This document shows positions 1-6,404 of a stretch of 16,437 nt of DNA, one piece after another. The stretch lies in the NCBI GenBank assembly GCA_026995985.1, contig JALWNF010000123.1:1-16437 (forward strand), written 5' to 3'. The notes beneath the pieces are model-generated. The model saw nothing but the letters and a program-made list of their open reading frames with translations. It did no database searches and was not told where the DNA came from. Within the stretch, counting starts at the first letter, position 1; the number at the start of each line of letters is the position of its first letter. Origin of the DNA: Campylobacteraceae bacterium (GTDB lineage Bacteria > Campylobacterota > Campylobacteria > Campylobacterales > Sulfurovaceae). A program made the translations under genes and the position numbers.

Positions 1-108
1 ATTTTTGTCATACATAACCCATGGCTCAGAGGGTTTAATCCCAACTTTTAAAGTTTCACTCTGAGCATAGAGTGAAAAAAACAGCATAAAAAATAGTATA
101 AAACGCAT
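1..108 (-). CDS. Exported solute-binding protein, N-terminal fragment
   Basis: Only the first 36 codons are inside the window; the gene continues past the left edge. Reading leftward from the ATG at 108-106, the product starts MRFILFFMLFFSLYAQSE, a short hydrophobic signal peptide with a likely cleavage after YA. It is followed by TLKVGIKPSEPWVMYDKN. The pattern LKVGI...PWV.. right after a signal peptide is typical of the first beta strand of periplasmic solute-binding proteins of the SBP_bac_3 family (amino-acid binding, sometimes fused to channel or signalling domains). AGGAG lies at 118-114, five bases before the ATG, which supports this start. The ligand and the rest of the domain layout cannot be known from this fragment. 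The family call is based on one strand of sequence, so it is moderate; the presence of a real exported gene is more certain. Confidence 0.65.
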   Translation of the reverse strand, partial: MRFILFFMLFFSLYAQSETLKVGIKPSEPWVMYDKN

Positions 109-113
109 TACTA

Positions 114-150
114 CTCCTAATTTTTTTATAGGAGAAGTATACATACTATA
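114..150 (-). promoter_or_regulatory. Leader of the leftward solute-binding-protein gene, with inverted repeat over its SD
   Basis: On the minus strand two -10-like boxes are visible: TATACT (141-136) and TATAGT (150-145). A perfect 6-bp inverted repeat (114-119 with 129-134, loop 120-128) includes the AGGAG Shine-Dalgarno, so the leader RNA could pair the ribosome site with CTCCTA. This works only if transcription starts from the upstream box or further out. No clear -35 is seen, as is usual in Campylobacterota. The bases from 151 to 226 hold nothing recognisable. Confidence 0.35.
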
Positions 151-226
151 GGTAAAGAGTGACTAATTTATACACATTTTATATAAAAAAGCTACACTAA
201 AGGCTCTAACTGATTCTTATTTACTC

Positions 227-420
227 GTGAACTATCCAACCGCTAAAGATGGTTGGGCTTCCTGCTTCATTGAACCATGACTAACTACAACTCTTTTAAG
301 TTGTTGAAACCCCGTCAGAAGGAACTCTACAGGCTAGTATTACGACTGTTCCAGCCATATTTGTCCTCTCTTCGCTACGGGATTTCACTGCATTACATCT
401 GTTATCTATTTGACCTAATC
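227..420 (-). ncRNA. Relict IS200/IS605 right end with omegaRNA-like hairpins
   Basis: Downstream of and overlapping the 3' end of the tnpB remnant, the minus strand keeps the form of an IS605-group right end. There is a perfect 6-bp hairpin (236-241 with 251-256, 9-nt loop), then GGATAGTTCAC ending near 227, which resembles the conserved terminal sequence of many such elements. A second perfect 6-bp hairpin lies at 287-292/299-304. In active elements this region is transcribed as the omegaRNA (reRNA) that guides TnpB, with the guide taken from flanking DNA just outside the end. Here the flank would start at about 226 and read leftward. The 5' limit (about 420) is a guess. The hairpins are seen; the RNA identity is inferred by analogy, and expression is unknown. 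Confidence 0.45.
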
Positions 421-652
421 CATAGTTTTTTTATGTTTATAGAGGCACTTATATCTCTTTTATGAGTAGTACCACACTCTTTACAAGTCTATTTTCTTAT
501 ATGCAGTTTTTTTACCACTATTTGCACCATGAACATATTTGATAGAATGGAAACCAATTATCTATTTTTAGTAGTATTTTACCTCTTTCTTTTATCTTAT
601 ATTCAAGTTATCTTATAAATTCACTCCAAGCTGCATATGATATTCCATCGAA
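232..652 (-). pseudogene. tnpB: Decayed tnpB (IS200/IS605 OrfB), C-terminal part
   Basis: The minus strand translates into fragments of the TnpB C-terminal half, interrupted by stops and frameshifts. In order they are GISYAAWSEFIR (near 646-611), stop, LEYKIKERGKILLKIDNWF, then the first zinc-ribbon pair CSWC (535-524), two stops, the second pair CKEC (485-474), and HKRDISASINIKKLW (464 to about 420), which matches the HxRDxNAAxNI region holding the last RuvC aspartate. Beyond this are remnants of the usual tail: ACRVPSDG near 333-306 in one frame, and GSMKQEAQPSLAVG ending at a TAG at 234-232 in another. The N-terminal half, with the first RuvC residues, is not recognisable, so no active nuclease can be made. 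No tnpA is visible. The match to known TnpB motifs is strong; the 5' boundary is approximate. Confidence 0.85.
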
Positions 653-764
653 CTCAGGTTATTAAAACTGATACTCTATTTAATAACAAAAAATAATAAA
701 AAATAAGTATAGATTTTTACTTTAATATATGTTAAACTATAAAATTAAATAAGAAAGGTCTACT
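653..764 (+). promoter_or_regulatory. AT-rich upstream region of the metalloprotease gene
   Basis: This stretch is almost only A and T, with runs of A and no ORF of note. Possible -10 boxes for the rightward gene are TATAGA at 708-713 and TATAAA at 738-743. The second would leave a very short leader because the ribosome site AAGAAAGG is at 751-758. No -35 or operator stands out. The assignment rests on position and composition only. Confidence 0.35.
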
Positions 765-2429
765 ATGTTACAAAAACTCTATCTATTTGTAATTTTTCCT
801 CTAACTTTAATACTATTTACTGGTTGTAAACCTGAACCTGTAACTGTTGGTGAAGGCTCTAAGATAATAGGTACAGTAACCTATGATAGAGTTCCAAGTA
901 AAATTAGTGCTTATGGTGAAGTAAAATTAGATTATGATAATATTCAACCAAAAACAGCTAAGTATGTTGTGGTTAAGGCACTTGATGAGAATGACCAAGT
1001 ACTTGCCGAGACAACAACTAATGATAAGGGAGAGTATGTTCTCTATGTCCCTAAAAATACCGATGTAAAGATTCGTGTCTATGCAAGAATGTTTAAAGAG
1101 GGTGTATGGGATTTGTCAGTTGTAGACAATACAAATATGAAAGCTCAATATGTTATTGAGGGAGGACTTCACAATAGTGGTGATGGTACAACAAAAAGAG
1201 ATTTAAGAGCCTCTTCTGGTTGGGACGGACAGAGCTATTCAGGCTCACGTGATGCGGCACCATTTGCTATTTTAGATAGTATTAATACAATTATGCAAAA
1301 GGTAGTTAAAGCTAATCCAAATATTAAATTTCCTCACCTATTAATTAACTGGTCACCAAACAATGTTGCAGCAGGAGGAGACCCTGCCCTTGGACAGATT
1401 GTAACCTCTAACTATGATGGCAACAATAACCTTTGGATTCTTGGAGATGCAAACTCAGATACAGATGAGTATGATGACCATATTATTATTCATGAGTGGT
1501 CACACTTCTTTGAAGATAAATTTTCACGTTCAGACTCTATTGGAGGACCTCACTCAGCAGGAGATGCACTAGATATTCGTGTTGCATTTGGTGAGGGGTT
1601 TGGAAATGCTATGTCAGCTATTGCAACAGATGACCCTATCTATTTTGATACCTCTGGACCAAATCAATCAACTGGTTGGTATATGAACATTGAGAGTGCA
1701 ACTCCAGAAAATCCAGGTTGGTTCTCAGAGGCCTCTGTGCAGAGAATACTCTATGATTTATATGATGCAAACAGTGATGGAACAGATAATTTAAACCTAG
1801 GATTTAAACCAATATTTAATGCCATGGTAGATAAAGAGCGTAACGCAAATGCCTTTACTAGTATCTTTACATTTATTACAGCACTTAAAAAAGAGAATCC
1901 TTCAAAGAAAAGTGCTATAGATAGTGTTGTTGCAGGAGAGAATATCAATACTATTAAAGATAACTATGGTAACTACCGAACAAACTTGGCACAAGGTATG
2001 TTTACAAAACCTGTATATAGAAAATTAGAAGTAGGAAAATGGATAAGCCAATGTAATCAAAATAGATTTGGTGTTTACAACAAATTAGGAAATCGTACAT
2101 ATATTAGAGTAAATATTGACTCATCTGATATCTATACATTCTCTGCAAAACCTTATGGAGGAGAGTATGGAGACCCAGATATTGTACTCTATAAAGCAGA
2201 GTACCCTTTTAAATCTATGGGTATGTCTCCTCTTGAAGGAGTTAGTAGTGATGAGTTAACTATCAACTTAACTCCTGGAGAGTATATTGCAGAGGTCTAT
2301 GATGCCTCTTTTAAAAATAGCTGTTTTGTTGTAGCTCTTAATAAAGGTATGGGAACTCTTCAAAAGACAAGAGATAACTTAGTTAAACCTATGATGAAAC
2401 GAAGACCAAAAAGAATGCCTCAATACTAA
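765..2429 (+). CDS. Lipoprotein zinc metalloprotease (HEWSH, gluzincin-like)
   Basis: A 554-residue secreted lipoprotein. Residues 1-21 form a lipoprotein signal ending in LFTGC, so Cys21 should be lipidated and the protein membrane-anchored. Residues about 34-108 look like a carboxypeptidase-regulatory-type beta-sandwich. The core has HEWSH at 243-247 (two zinc-binding His and the catalytic Glu244), followed about 30 residues later by GEGFGNA, whose Glu277 is the likely third zinc ligand. This is the gluzincin arrangement. Residues about 420-525 resemble a PPC (bacterial pre-peptidase C-terminal) domain, with Cys430 and Cys520 as a possible disulfide. The tail is basic (KRRPKR). The start is supported by AAGAAAGG seven bases upstream. 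The substrate is unknown. It probably cleaves proteins at the cell envelope and may work with the exported protein encoded next to it. Confidence 0.78.
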   Translation: MLQKLYLFVIFPLTLILFTGCKPEPVTVGEGSKIIGTVTYDRVPSKISAYGEVKLDYDNIQPKTAKYVVVKALDENDQVLAETTTNDKGEYVLYVPKNTDVKIRVYARMFKEGVWDLSVVDNTNMKAQYVIEGGLHNSGDGTTKRDLRASSGWDGQSYSGSRDAAPFAILDSINTIMQKVVKANPNIKFPHLLINWSPNNVAAGGDPALGQIVTSNYDGNNNLWILGDANSDTDEYDDHIIIHEWSHFFEDKFSRSDSIGGPHSAGDALDIRVAFGEGFGNAMSAIATDDPIYFDTSGPNQSTGWYMNIESATPENPGWFSEASVQRILYDLYDANSDGTDNLNLGFKPIFNAMVDKERNANAFTSIFTFITALKKENPSKKSAIDSVVAGENINTIKDNYGNYRTNLAQGMFTKPVYRKLEVGKWISQCNQNRFGVYNKLGNRTYIRVNIDSSDIYTFSAKPYGGEYGDPDIVLYKAEYPFKSMGMSPLEGVSSDELTINLTPGEYIAEVYDASFKNSCFVVALNKGMGTLQKTRDNLVKPMMKRRPKRMPQY

Positions 2430-2437
2430 GAGGCATT
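2414..2437 (+). terminator. Stem-loop across the metalloprotease stop codon
   Basis: A perfect 8-bp inverted repeat (2414-2421 with 2430-2437) has an 8-nt loop holding the TAA stop at 2427-2429. No T-run follows, so it is not a canonical intrinsic terminator. It could stabilise the upstream message or dampen read-through into the gene at 2491. The structure is seen; the role is inferred. Confidence 0.35.
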
Positions 2438-2490
2438 AACTAAAAAATAGGGTAAAATTCAAACTAATAATAATATAAAAGGAAAATATA

Positions 2491-3069
2491 ATGAAAAAAG
2501 CAGTATTAATCTTAATGCCACTTCTTATAGTTGGGATATATGCAAATAGTAAAAAAATTGATCCAGAAGAGACCACTACAGTAAAAAGCATTGGTGAGAA
2601 AACTATTATTGAAGGTACAACTGTTGGAAAGTACTCCAAACCAGGTGCACCAATAGATATGAGCTATAAAACTACAAAAGTAGATGCTAATGAGAGTGCA
2701 GATGTTAATATTACTCTAACAACTACAGCACAGAGTGGAAAAGTTGTAGTTAATATAAATATTGATGATAACTTAACACTAGTAGACACTATAGATACTA
2801 ACCAAAGTTTTGATATATCACCAGATAACAAATCTTTTAATATTAACATGAAAGTTCGTTCAGAGCATGATGGACTCTACTATATTCGTATGCTTACAAA
2901 AGTTGAGACAGGTCAACACCCAAAACTTCGCTCTTTTGCAGTACCTGTTATGGTTGGAGAGAATCCAAAACCAATAACAAAAGGGGTAAACTTTCTAAAA
3001 GCAAAAAGTGGAGAGAACATCTCTGTCTCTAAAGCTGTTGAGACCATTGAGGTTATTAAAGAAAATTAA
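2491..3069 (+). CDS. Small exported beta-rich protein of unknown function
   Basis: A 192-residue protein starting MKKAVLILMPLLIVGIYAN, a clear Sec signal peptide with likely cleavage after residue 18. Ribosome site AAAAGGAAAA precedes the ATG. The mature part has alternating hydrophobic strands (about 52-155), for example VNITLTTT, KVVVNINID, LYYIRMLTKV and SFAVPVMVGE. It lacks helices and reads like one immunoglobulin- or fibronectin-like beta-sandwich. It has no cysteines and no catalytic motif that I can recognise. It lies 61 bases downstream of the metalloprotease, in the same direction, and may share its transcript. A periplasmic binding, adaptor or inhibitor role is possible but unproven. 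I do not recognise the family. Confidence 0.7.
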   Translation: MKKAVLILMPLLIVGIYANSKKIDPEETTTVKSIGEKTIIEGTTVGKYSKPGAPIDMSYKTTKVDANESADVNITLTTTAQSGKVVVNINIDDNLTLVDTIDTNQSFDISPDNKSFNINMKVRSEHDGLYYIRMLTKVETGQHPKLRSFAVPVMVGENPKPITKGVNFLKAKSGENISVSKAVETIEVIKEN

Positions 3070-3084
3070 CATATACACTACTAA

Positions 3085-3100
3085 CTCCCTTAAATGGGAG
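3085..3100 (+). terminator. Weak stem-loop after the exported beta-rich protein gene
   Basis: CTCCC (3085-3089) pairs with GGGAG (3096-3100) over a 6-nt loop, 16 bases after the stop codon and before the rpmI promoter. The following CCTTCCTTCTCC is pyrimidine-rich but has no T-run, so termination would be inefficient. Position supports a terminator role. Confidence 0.4.
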
Positions 3101-3130
3101 CCTTCCTTCTCCAATTTAATAATTTTTAGA

Positions 3131-3158
3131 TATAATACGCGACCTCATTCTCTATGAG
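3131..3158 (+). promoter_or_regulatory. rpmI-rplT promoter -10 box and leader hairpin
   Basis: A perfect TATAAT at 3131-3136 gives a start near 3143 and a leader of about 39 nt. The leader begins with a 5-bp hairpin (CTCAT 3144-3148, loop TCTCT, ATGAG 3154-3158) and ends with AAAAGGA before the ATG at 3182. No convincing -35 is seen, as is usual for sigma70 promoters in this phylum. The hairpin could contribute to control by L20, which represses this operon in other bacteria; that is inference. Confidence 0.6.
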
Positions 3159-3181
3159 TAATAAACGAAAAGGAACTAGTT

Positions 3182-3373
3182 ATGCCAAAAATGAAAAGCA
3201 TTAAAGGTGCTGTAAAGCGTTTTAAGGTTAAAAAATCTGGTAAAATCAAAAGAGGGACTGCATATAGAAGTCATATTTTGACTAAGGTAGATGGTAAACA
3301 CCATAGAGCTAATAGAAAAGCAAAATATGTAGACAAAGCAGATGCTAAAAAAATTAAAGAGATGATTATCTAA
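3182..3373 (+). CDS. rpmI: 50S ribosomal protein L35
   Basis: A 63-residue, very basic protein with the L35 pattern: [25 protein letters not shown] at the start (residues 1-25), then YRSHILTK and HHRANRKA. The length is normal for the family. L35 is a late-assembling protein of the large ribosomal subunit. The gene is followed 118 bases later by rplT, the usual order. infC, which often precedes rpmI in other bacteria, is not here; the upstream gene is an unrelated exported protein. That fits Campylobacterota, where rpmI-rplT commonly stands apart from infC. AAAAGGA lies 7-8 bases before the ATG. Confidence 0.97.
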   Translation: MPKMKSIKGAVKRFKVKKSGKIKRGTAYRSHILTKVDGKHHRANRKAKYVDKADAKKIKEMII

Positions 3374-3406
3374 CTTTTAAAATTAGATACAAAATCAAAT
3401 AGAGAC

Positions 3407-3449
3407 TCCTAATATTATTAGGATAAGTTCATTTTTAAAGTTAAAAATG
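3407..3449 (+). promoter_or_regulatory. Two inverted repeats in the rpmI-rplT spacer
   Basis: The 118-base gap holds a perfect 7-bp inverted repeat with a 3-nt loop (3407-3413/3417-3423) and, six bases on, a perfect 9-bp one with a 2-nt centre (3430-3438/3441-3449). The second is A/U-only apart from its outer C-G pair, and as RNA it would need a loop of at least four bases. L20 controls its own operon by mRNA binding in E. coli and Bacillus, so a local control or processing structure is plausible. The role here is inferred. The rplT ribosome site AAAGGA is at 3480-3485. Confidence 0.45.
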
Positions 3450-3491
3450 GCACCAACAGTAAAAATATAGTACTTAGGTAAAGGAAATAAA

Positions 3492-3848
3492 ATGAGAGTA
3501 AAAACAGGTACAGTTAGACGTAGACGTCACAAAAAACTATTAAAACAAGCAAGAGGATTCTACTCTGGAAGAAGAAAACATTTCAGAAAAGCAAAAGAGC
3601 AGTTAGAGCGTTCATTAGTTTATGCTTATAGAGACAGAAGACAGAGAAAGAGAGACTTTAGAAGACTTTGGATTGTTAGAATCAATGCTGCTGCAAGACT
3701 AAATGGAATGAACTACTCAACATTTATGCATGGTCTTAAACTAGCAAATATTGAACTTGACAGAAAAATCTTAGCTGATATGGCAATGAATGCACCAGAA
3801 GCATTTACAAAAGTTGCAGAGGCTTCTAAAGCTGCACTCTCTGCATAA
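3492..3848 (+). CDS. rplT: 50S ribosomal protein L20
   Basis: A 118-residue basic protein with the L20 signature: [67 protein letters not shown] and the [15 protein letters not shown] segment. The length is standard. L20 binds 23S rRNA early and is needed for assembly of the large subunit. In several bacteria it also represses translation of its own operon through an extended N-terminal arm and a globular C-terminal domain that binds mRNA. Both parts appear intact. It is transcribed with rpmI and ends facing the leftward polysaccharide kinase gene, with a stem-loop between them. Confidence 0.98.
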   Translation: MRVKTGTVRRRRHKKLLKQARGFYSGRRKHFRKAKEQLERSLVYAYRDRRQRKRDFRRLWIVRINAAARLNGMNYSTFMHGLKLANIELDRKILADMAMNAPEAFTKVAEASKAALSA

Positions 3849-3854
3849 TATCTG

Positions 3855-3880
3855 TAGGTGTGAAATACTCATCACACCTA
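3855..3880. terminator. Bidirectional stem-loop between convergent genes
   Basis: A perfect 9-bp stem (3855-3863 with 3872-3880, 8-nt loop) lies just after the rplT stop and directly before the stop codon (3884-3882) of the leftward kinase gene. On the plus strand it is followed by a short T-rich stretch (TTTAACTCTTT), giving a plausible intrinsic terminator for rplT. On the minus strand no T-run follows. It probably separates the two convergent transcripts. Confidence 0.65.
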
Positions 3881-3881
3881 T

Positions 3882-6194
3882 TTAACTCTTTCCATATCCA
3901 TATCCATATCCATAAGTATCTTTACTATTTTTCCTACTACTATGATTTAAAATAAATCCAATATTTTTTAAATTATTCTTTTGACTAATATCTTTCAATA
4001 TAGATACAAAAGATTTTTCAGCCTTACCCTCTCTAAATACTACTAAATTTAAATCTGCCAACTTCATTAAATGAATAGTATCACTTACTAAACCTACAGG
4101 AGCAGAGTCAATAAATATATAATCATAACGTCTCTTTAATATATCTAAAAGCTCATTAAGTCGTGGAGAGAGTATCAACTCAGCTGGATTTTCAGGTACT
4201 GGACCAGAGGTAATTACATGTAGGTTTGTATATTTGGTTGCAAAGATAATATCCTGAATTGTATCCTCTCCACTTAGGTAACTACTCATTCCTCTACTAT
4301 TTCTAAGACCAAAATAGGTATGCAAGTTAGGTTTTCGTAAATCTAAATTTAAAATAATAGATTTGTATCCTGCCATTTGTGTAATAGCAGCTAAGTTTGC
4401 AGTAATAGTTGTTTTACCTTCATTTGCTTCAATAGAGGTCAATAGAATAACTTTTGCTAAGCCCGATTCATCTTTTTTAGGAAGATATGAACGCAGTGTT
4501 CTATAGCTCTCTGTAAAAGGTGAATTTTTCTCACTATATACCTCTAGCTGAACACTCTTTTTGTTAAGCTCAGGAACAATACCTAAAAGAGGATAATCCC
4601 CTAAACTCTCTAGCTCCTCTTTACTATTTATTTTAGTATTAAAGCCTTGCAGTATAATTGCCAACACAACTCCAATTAAAAGTCCAGCAAGAGGTGATGC
4701 AATCATTATTAGTGTTCTCTTAGGCTTAATTGGTTTATGCAGAGTATGAGCTCTATCTACTACTCTATAATCAGATAACGTTGAGACAATAAGTAACTCA
4801 CTCTCTGTCTTTTTCTTAAGAAGATAGTTATACATTGAAGAGGATACCTCATACCCTCTTTTAATGTTGACCATCTTTTTCTCTTTAATAGGCAAGTGCT
4901 GAATCTGCTGTTCTAATTTTCTCTTTTTTTCCAATAAAAAACTACTTTTCTCTTTAATACTAGATTTTAAATTTTTCATATTTAATATAATTTTTTTTCT
5001 AATATTCAAGATTTGTTTTCTAATATTAATAAGTTTAGGAAATTTATCTGTATACTCAACCTTTAATTCTCCCTCCTTTAGTTGCAAAGCTTGTAGAGAT
5101 TCAATAAGCTGAATAGTTGGCTTATCGTTTAATTCTGCTAGAGATGGGGCTATTGAGTCTAAAATCTGATTGTGTTGTGCAAAAATAATTAGATTCTCTA
5201 GGAGCTTCTCTTTTAACTGATTTTCTGAAATTTGAACCTCTATATCTGCTAACTTTGCAATATAATTATTTGCTTGACTTGAAGACTCTACAATCTTATT
5301 TTTAATTTTAAAATCTTTTAATTTAGTTTCTGAATTCTCCAACTCTTTACGAATAGAGTCTAAACGCTCATTAATAAACTCAAGTATTTTATTATTTTGT
5401 TCATTTTTTACATTAATACTCTCTTCAATAAAACTATTCATTAATGCATCTATATAAGCACTTGCTCGTTCAGGAATATTATCTTCATAAGATATTTTAA
5501 TCAATGGACTATCTGGACTAATCTGTGAAATTTTTAATCTTTTTTTAACTATTTCATCAAAAATAAGACGACTATCTCCATTAAATTTTACCTTTATAGG
5601 CTCTTTAAAATCAAAATTTTTATGAACAATAAATGAGAAATCTTTAGTTTTTATCTCTTTATCATAATTAAATACTTTACTCTCTAATTCATCTTCATTA
5701 TCTAATATTGAAAATATTGAAGATGAAGGATAACTAAGAGTAAAACCTCTCTTCTTTGGAATAATTGTAAACTTTTTTCCAATCAACTCTCTATTTTTAA
5801 TATCTATATTGCTTATAGTAATAGGAGTATTTTTATATATCTCTATATCTTTATACATCTCAGTTCTATAGTAACTTACCTCTAGGTGAACCTTCTCTAA
5901 AGCTTTTTTATTTACTGGAAATGTTTGTAAAACCTCTATCTCTCTTTCTGTTTTACCAGAATTAGTACCAAAAGAGAATGCATTTAGTAGCAAATCATTA
6001 GGTGTTGCCTCTTTCGATTTTGACTTTATCTCTAAAATACCATTTGCCTGATAAATAGAAGGTGTAAAATATAGCTTAATAAACATAAGTAATGTAATTA
6101 TTAATGTTAAAGAGATAATTAACCACTTATATCTTTTTATAATTTTAAAAAATTTCTCTAAATTTAATTCGCCTTTATCTTGCTTATGTTCCAT
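3882..6194 (-). CDS. Wzc-like polysaccharide co-polymerase / tyrosine autokinase
   Basis: A 770-residue inner-membrane protein that sets chain length in Wzx/Wzy-type polysaccharide synthesis. TM1 is at about 24-42. A large periplasmic part follows, with coiled-coil-prone helices at about 260-300 and 400-440. A proline-rich KPIKPKR precedes TM2 (about 494-517). The cytoplasmic BY-kinase has the oligomerisation motif ExxRxxR (E562, R565, R568), Walker A ANEGKTT (590-596), Walker A' NLDLRKP (616-622) and Walker B YIFIDSAP (692-699). The C-terminus is a short tyrosine cluster, Y761, Y763, Y765 and Y767, the expected autophosphorylation sites. The fused layout is the proteobacterial (Wzc) form. 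It diverges from the rightward biosynthesis genes, so both arms share the regulatory region 6195-6404. A ribosome site AGAGG lies upstream of the ATG. No cognate phosphatase is visible. Functional assignment is strong; the polymer is unknown. Confidence 0.93.
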   Translation of the reverse strand: MEHKQDKGELNLEKFFKIIKRYKWLIISLTLIITLLMFIKLYFTPSIYQANGILEIKSKSKEATPNDLLLNAFSFGTNSGKTEREIEVLQTFPVNKKALEKVHLEVSYYRTEMYKDIEIYKNTPITISNIDIKNRELIGKKFTIIPKKRGFTLSYPSSSIFSILDNEDELESKVFNYDKEIKTKDFSFIVHKNFDFKEPIKVKFNGDSRLIFDEIVKKRLKISQISPDSPLIKISYEDNIPERASAYIDALMNSFIEESINVKNEQNNKILEFINERLDSIRKELENSETKLKDFKIKNKIVESSSQANNYIAKLADIEVQISENQLKEKLLENLIIFAQHNQILDSIAPSLAELNDKPTIQLIESLQALQLKEGELKVEYTDKFPKLINIRKQILNIRKKIILNMKNLKSSIKEKSSFLLEKKRKLEQQIQHLPIKEKKMVNIKRGYEVSSSMYNYLLKKKTESELLIVSTLSDYRVVDRAHTLHKPIKPKRTLIMIASPLAGLLIGVVLAIILQGFNTKINSKEELESLGDYPLLGIVPELNKKSVQLEVYSEKNSPFTESYRTLRSYLPKKDESGLAKVILLTSIEANEGKTTITANLAAITQMAGYKSIILNLDLRKPNLHTYFGLRNSRGMSSYLSGEDTIQDIIFATKYTNLHVITSGPVPENPAELILSPRLNELLDILKRRYDYIFIDSAPVGLVSDTIHLMKLADLNLVVFREGKAEKSFVSILKDISQKNNLKNIGFILNHSSRKNSKDTYGYGYGYGKS
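3892..3914 (-). repeat. Six-base tandem repeat encoding the Tyr-Gly tail
   Basis: The plus strand shows CCATAT repeated 3.8 times (3892-3914). On the coding strand this reads TATGGA and encodes the alternating Tyr-Gly cluster at residues 761-768 of the kinase. The unit is six bases, so slippage would add or remove whole Tyr-Gly pairs without a frameshift. Confidence 0.85.
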
Positions 6195-6404
6195 CTTAAA
6201 TATTACCTCTTATAGATTATAATAATTCATTTTTACAATTTCTAAATATTATATCATATTTTATAACAATATAAGGCTTTTTTTCTAATTTTTATTTAAA
6301 TAAAAAATTAATTTTTTATTTATATATTTTTTTTTATTAAAAAATGTTCCTTTAACTCTTGTTATGCTAAAATTGTATAAATTTAATAACATTGAGCTAT
6401 TTTT
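6195..6404. promoter_or_regulatory. Divergent promoter region of the polysaccharide locus
   Basis: A 210-base gap of extreme A/T content lies between the leftward kinase gene and the rightward secreted-protein genes. For the leftward gene there is a perfect minus-strand TATAAT at 6221-6216. For the rightward gene there is an extended -10, TGCTAAAAT, at 6365-6373 (hexamer 6368-6373), about 31 bases before the ATG. Between them is a 26-bp perfect palindrome (6297-6322) and long A and T runs. No -35 is evident on either side. The region is placed to coordinate both arms of the locus. Confidence 0.6.
6297..6322. repeat. 26-bp perfect palindrome in the divergent promoter region
   Basis: Every base from 6297 to 6309 pairs with its partner from 6322 back to 6310. 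Past one mismatch (6296/6323) the symmetry goes on for three more pairs, to 6293/6326. The palindrome is all A and T, centred on AATTAATT. It could be a site for a dimeric regulator or a nucleoid protein, or a product of low-complexity sequence. It lies some 46 bases upstream of the rightward -10 box and 76 bases from the leftward one. Confidence 0.8.

Noticed and set aside
277..465. A 62-codon plus-strand ORF in the region before the metalloprotease
   Set aside because: The minus strand of the same bases carries clear TnpB remnants and the right-end hairpins. The plus-strand reading has no ribosome site and no protein-like pattern beyond low complexity.
1751..1948. Minus-strand ORF inside the metalloprotease gene
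   Set aside because: It is antisense to a well-supported coding region and has no ribosome site or recognisable domain; it is a shadow frame.
3892..3914. Tandem CCATAT repeat as a possible CRISPR or regulatory repeat
   Set aside because: The unit is only six bases with no spacers and lies in frame within the kinase C-terminus, so it is explained by the Tyr-Gly tail.
6241..6345. Replication origin or att site in the extreme A/T stretch
   Set aside because: No DnaA-box cluster, direct repeats or integrase gene is seen. The stretch is better explained as a divergent promoter region.
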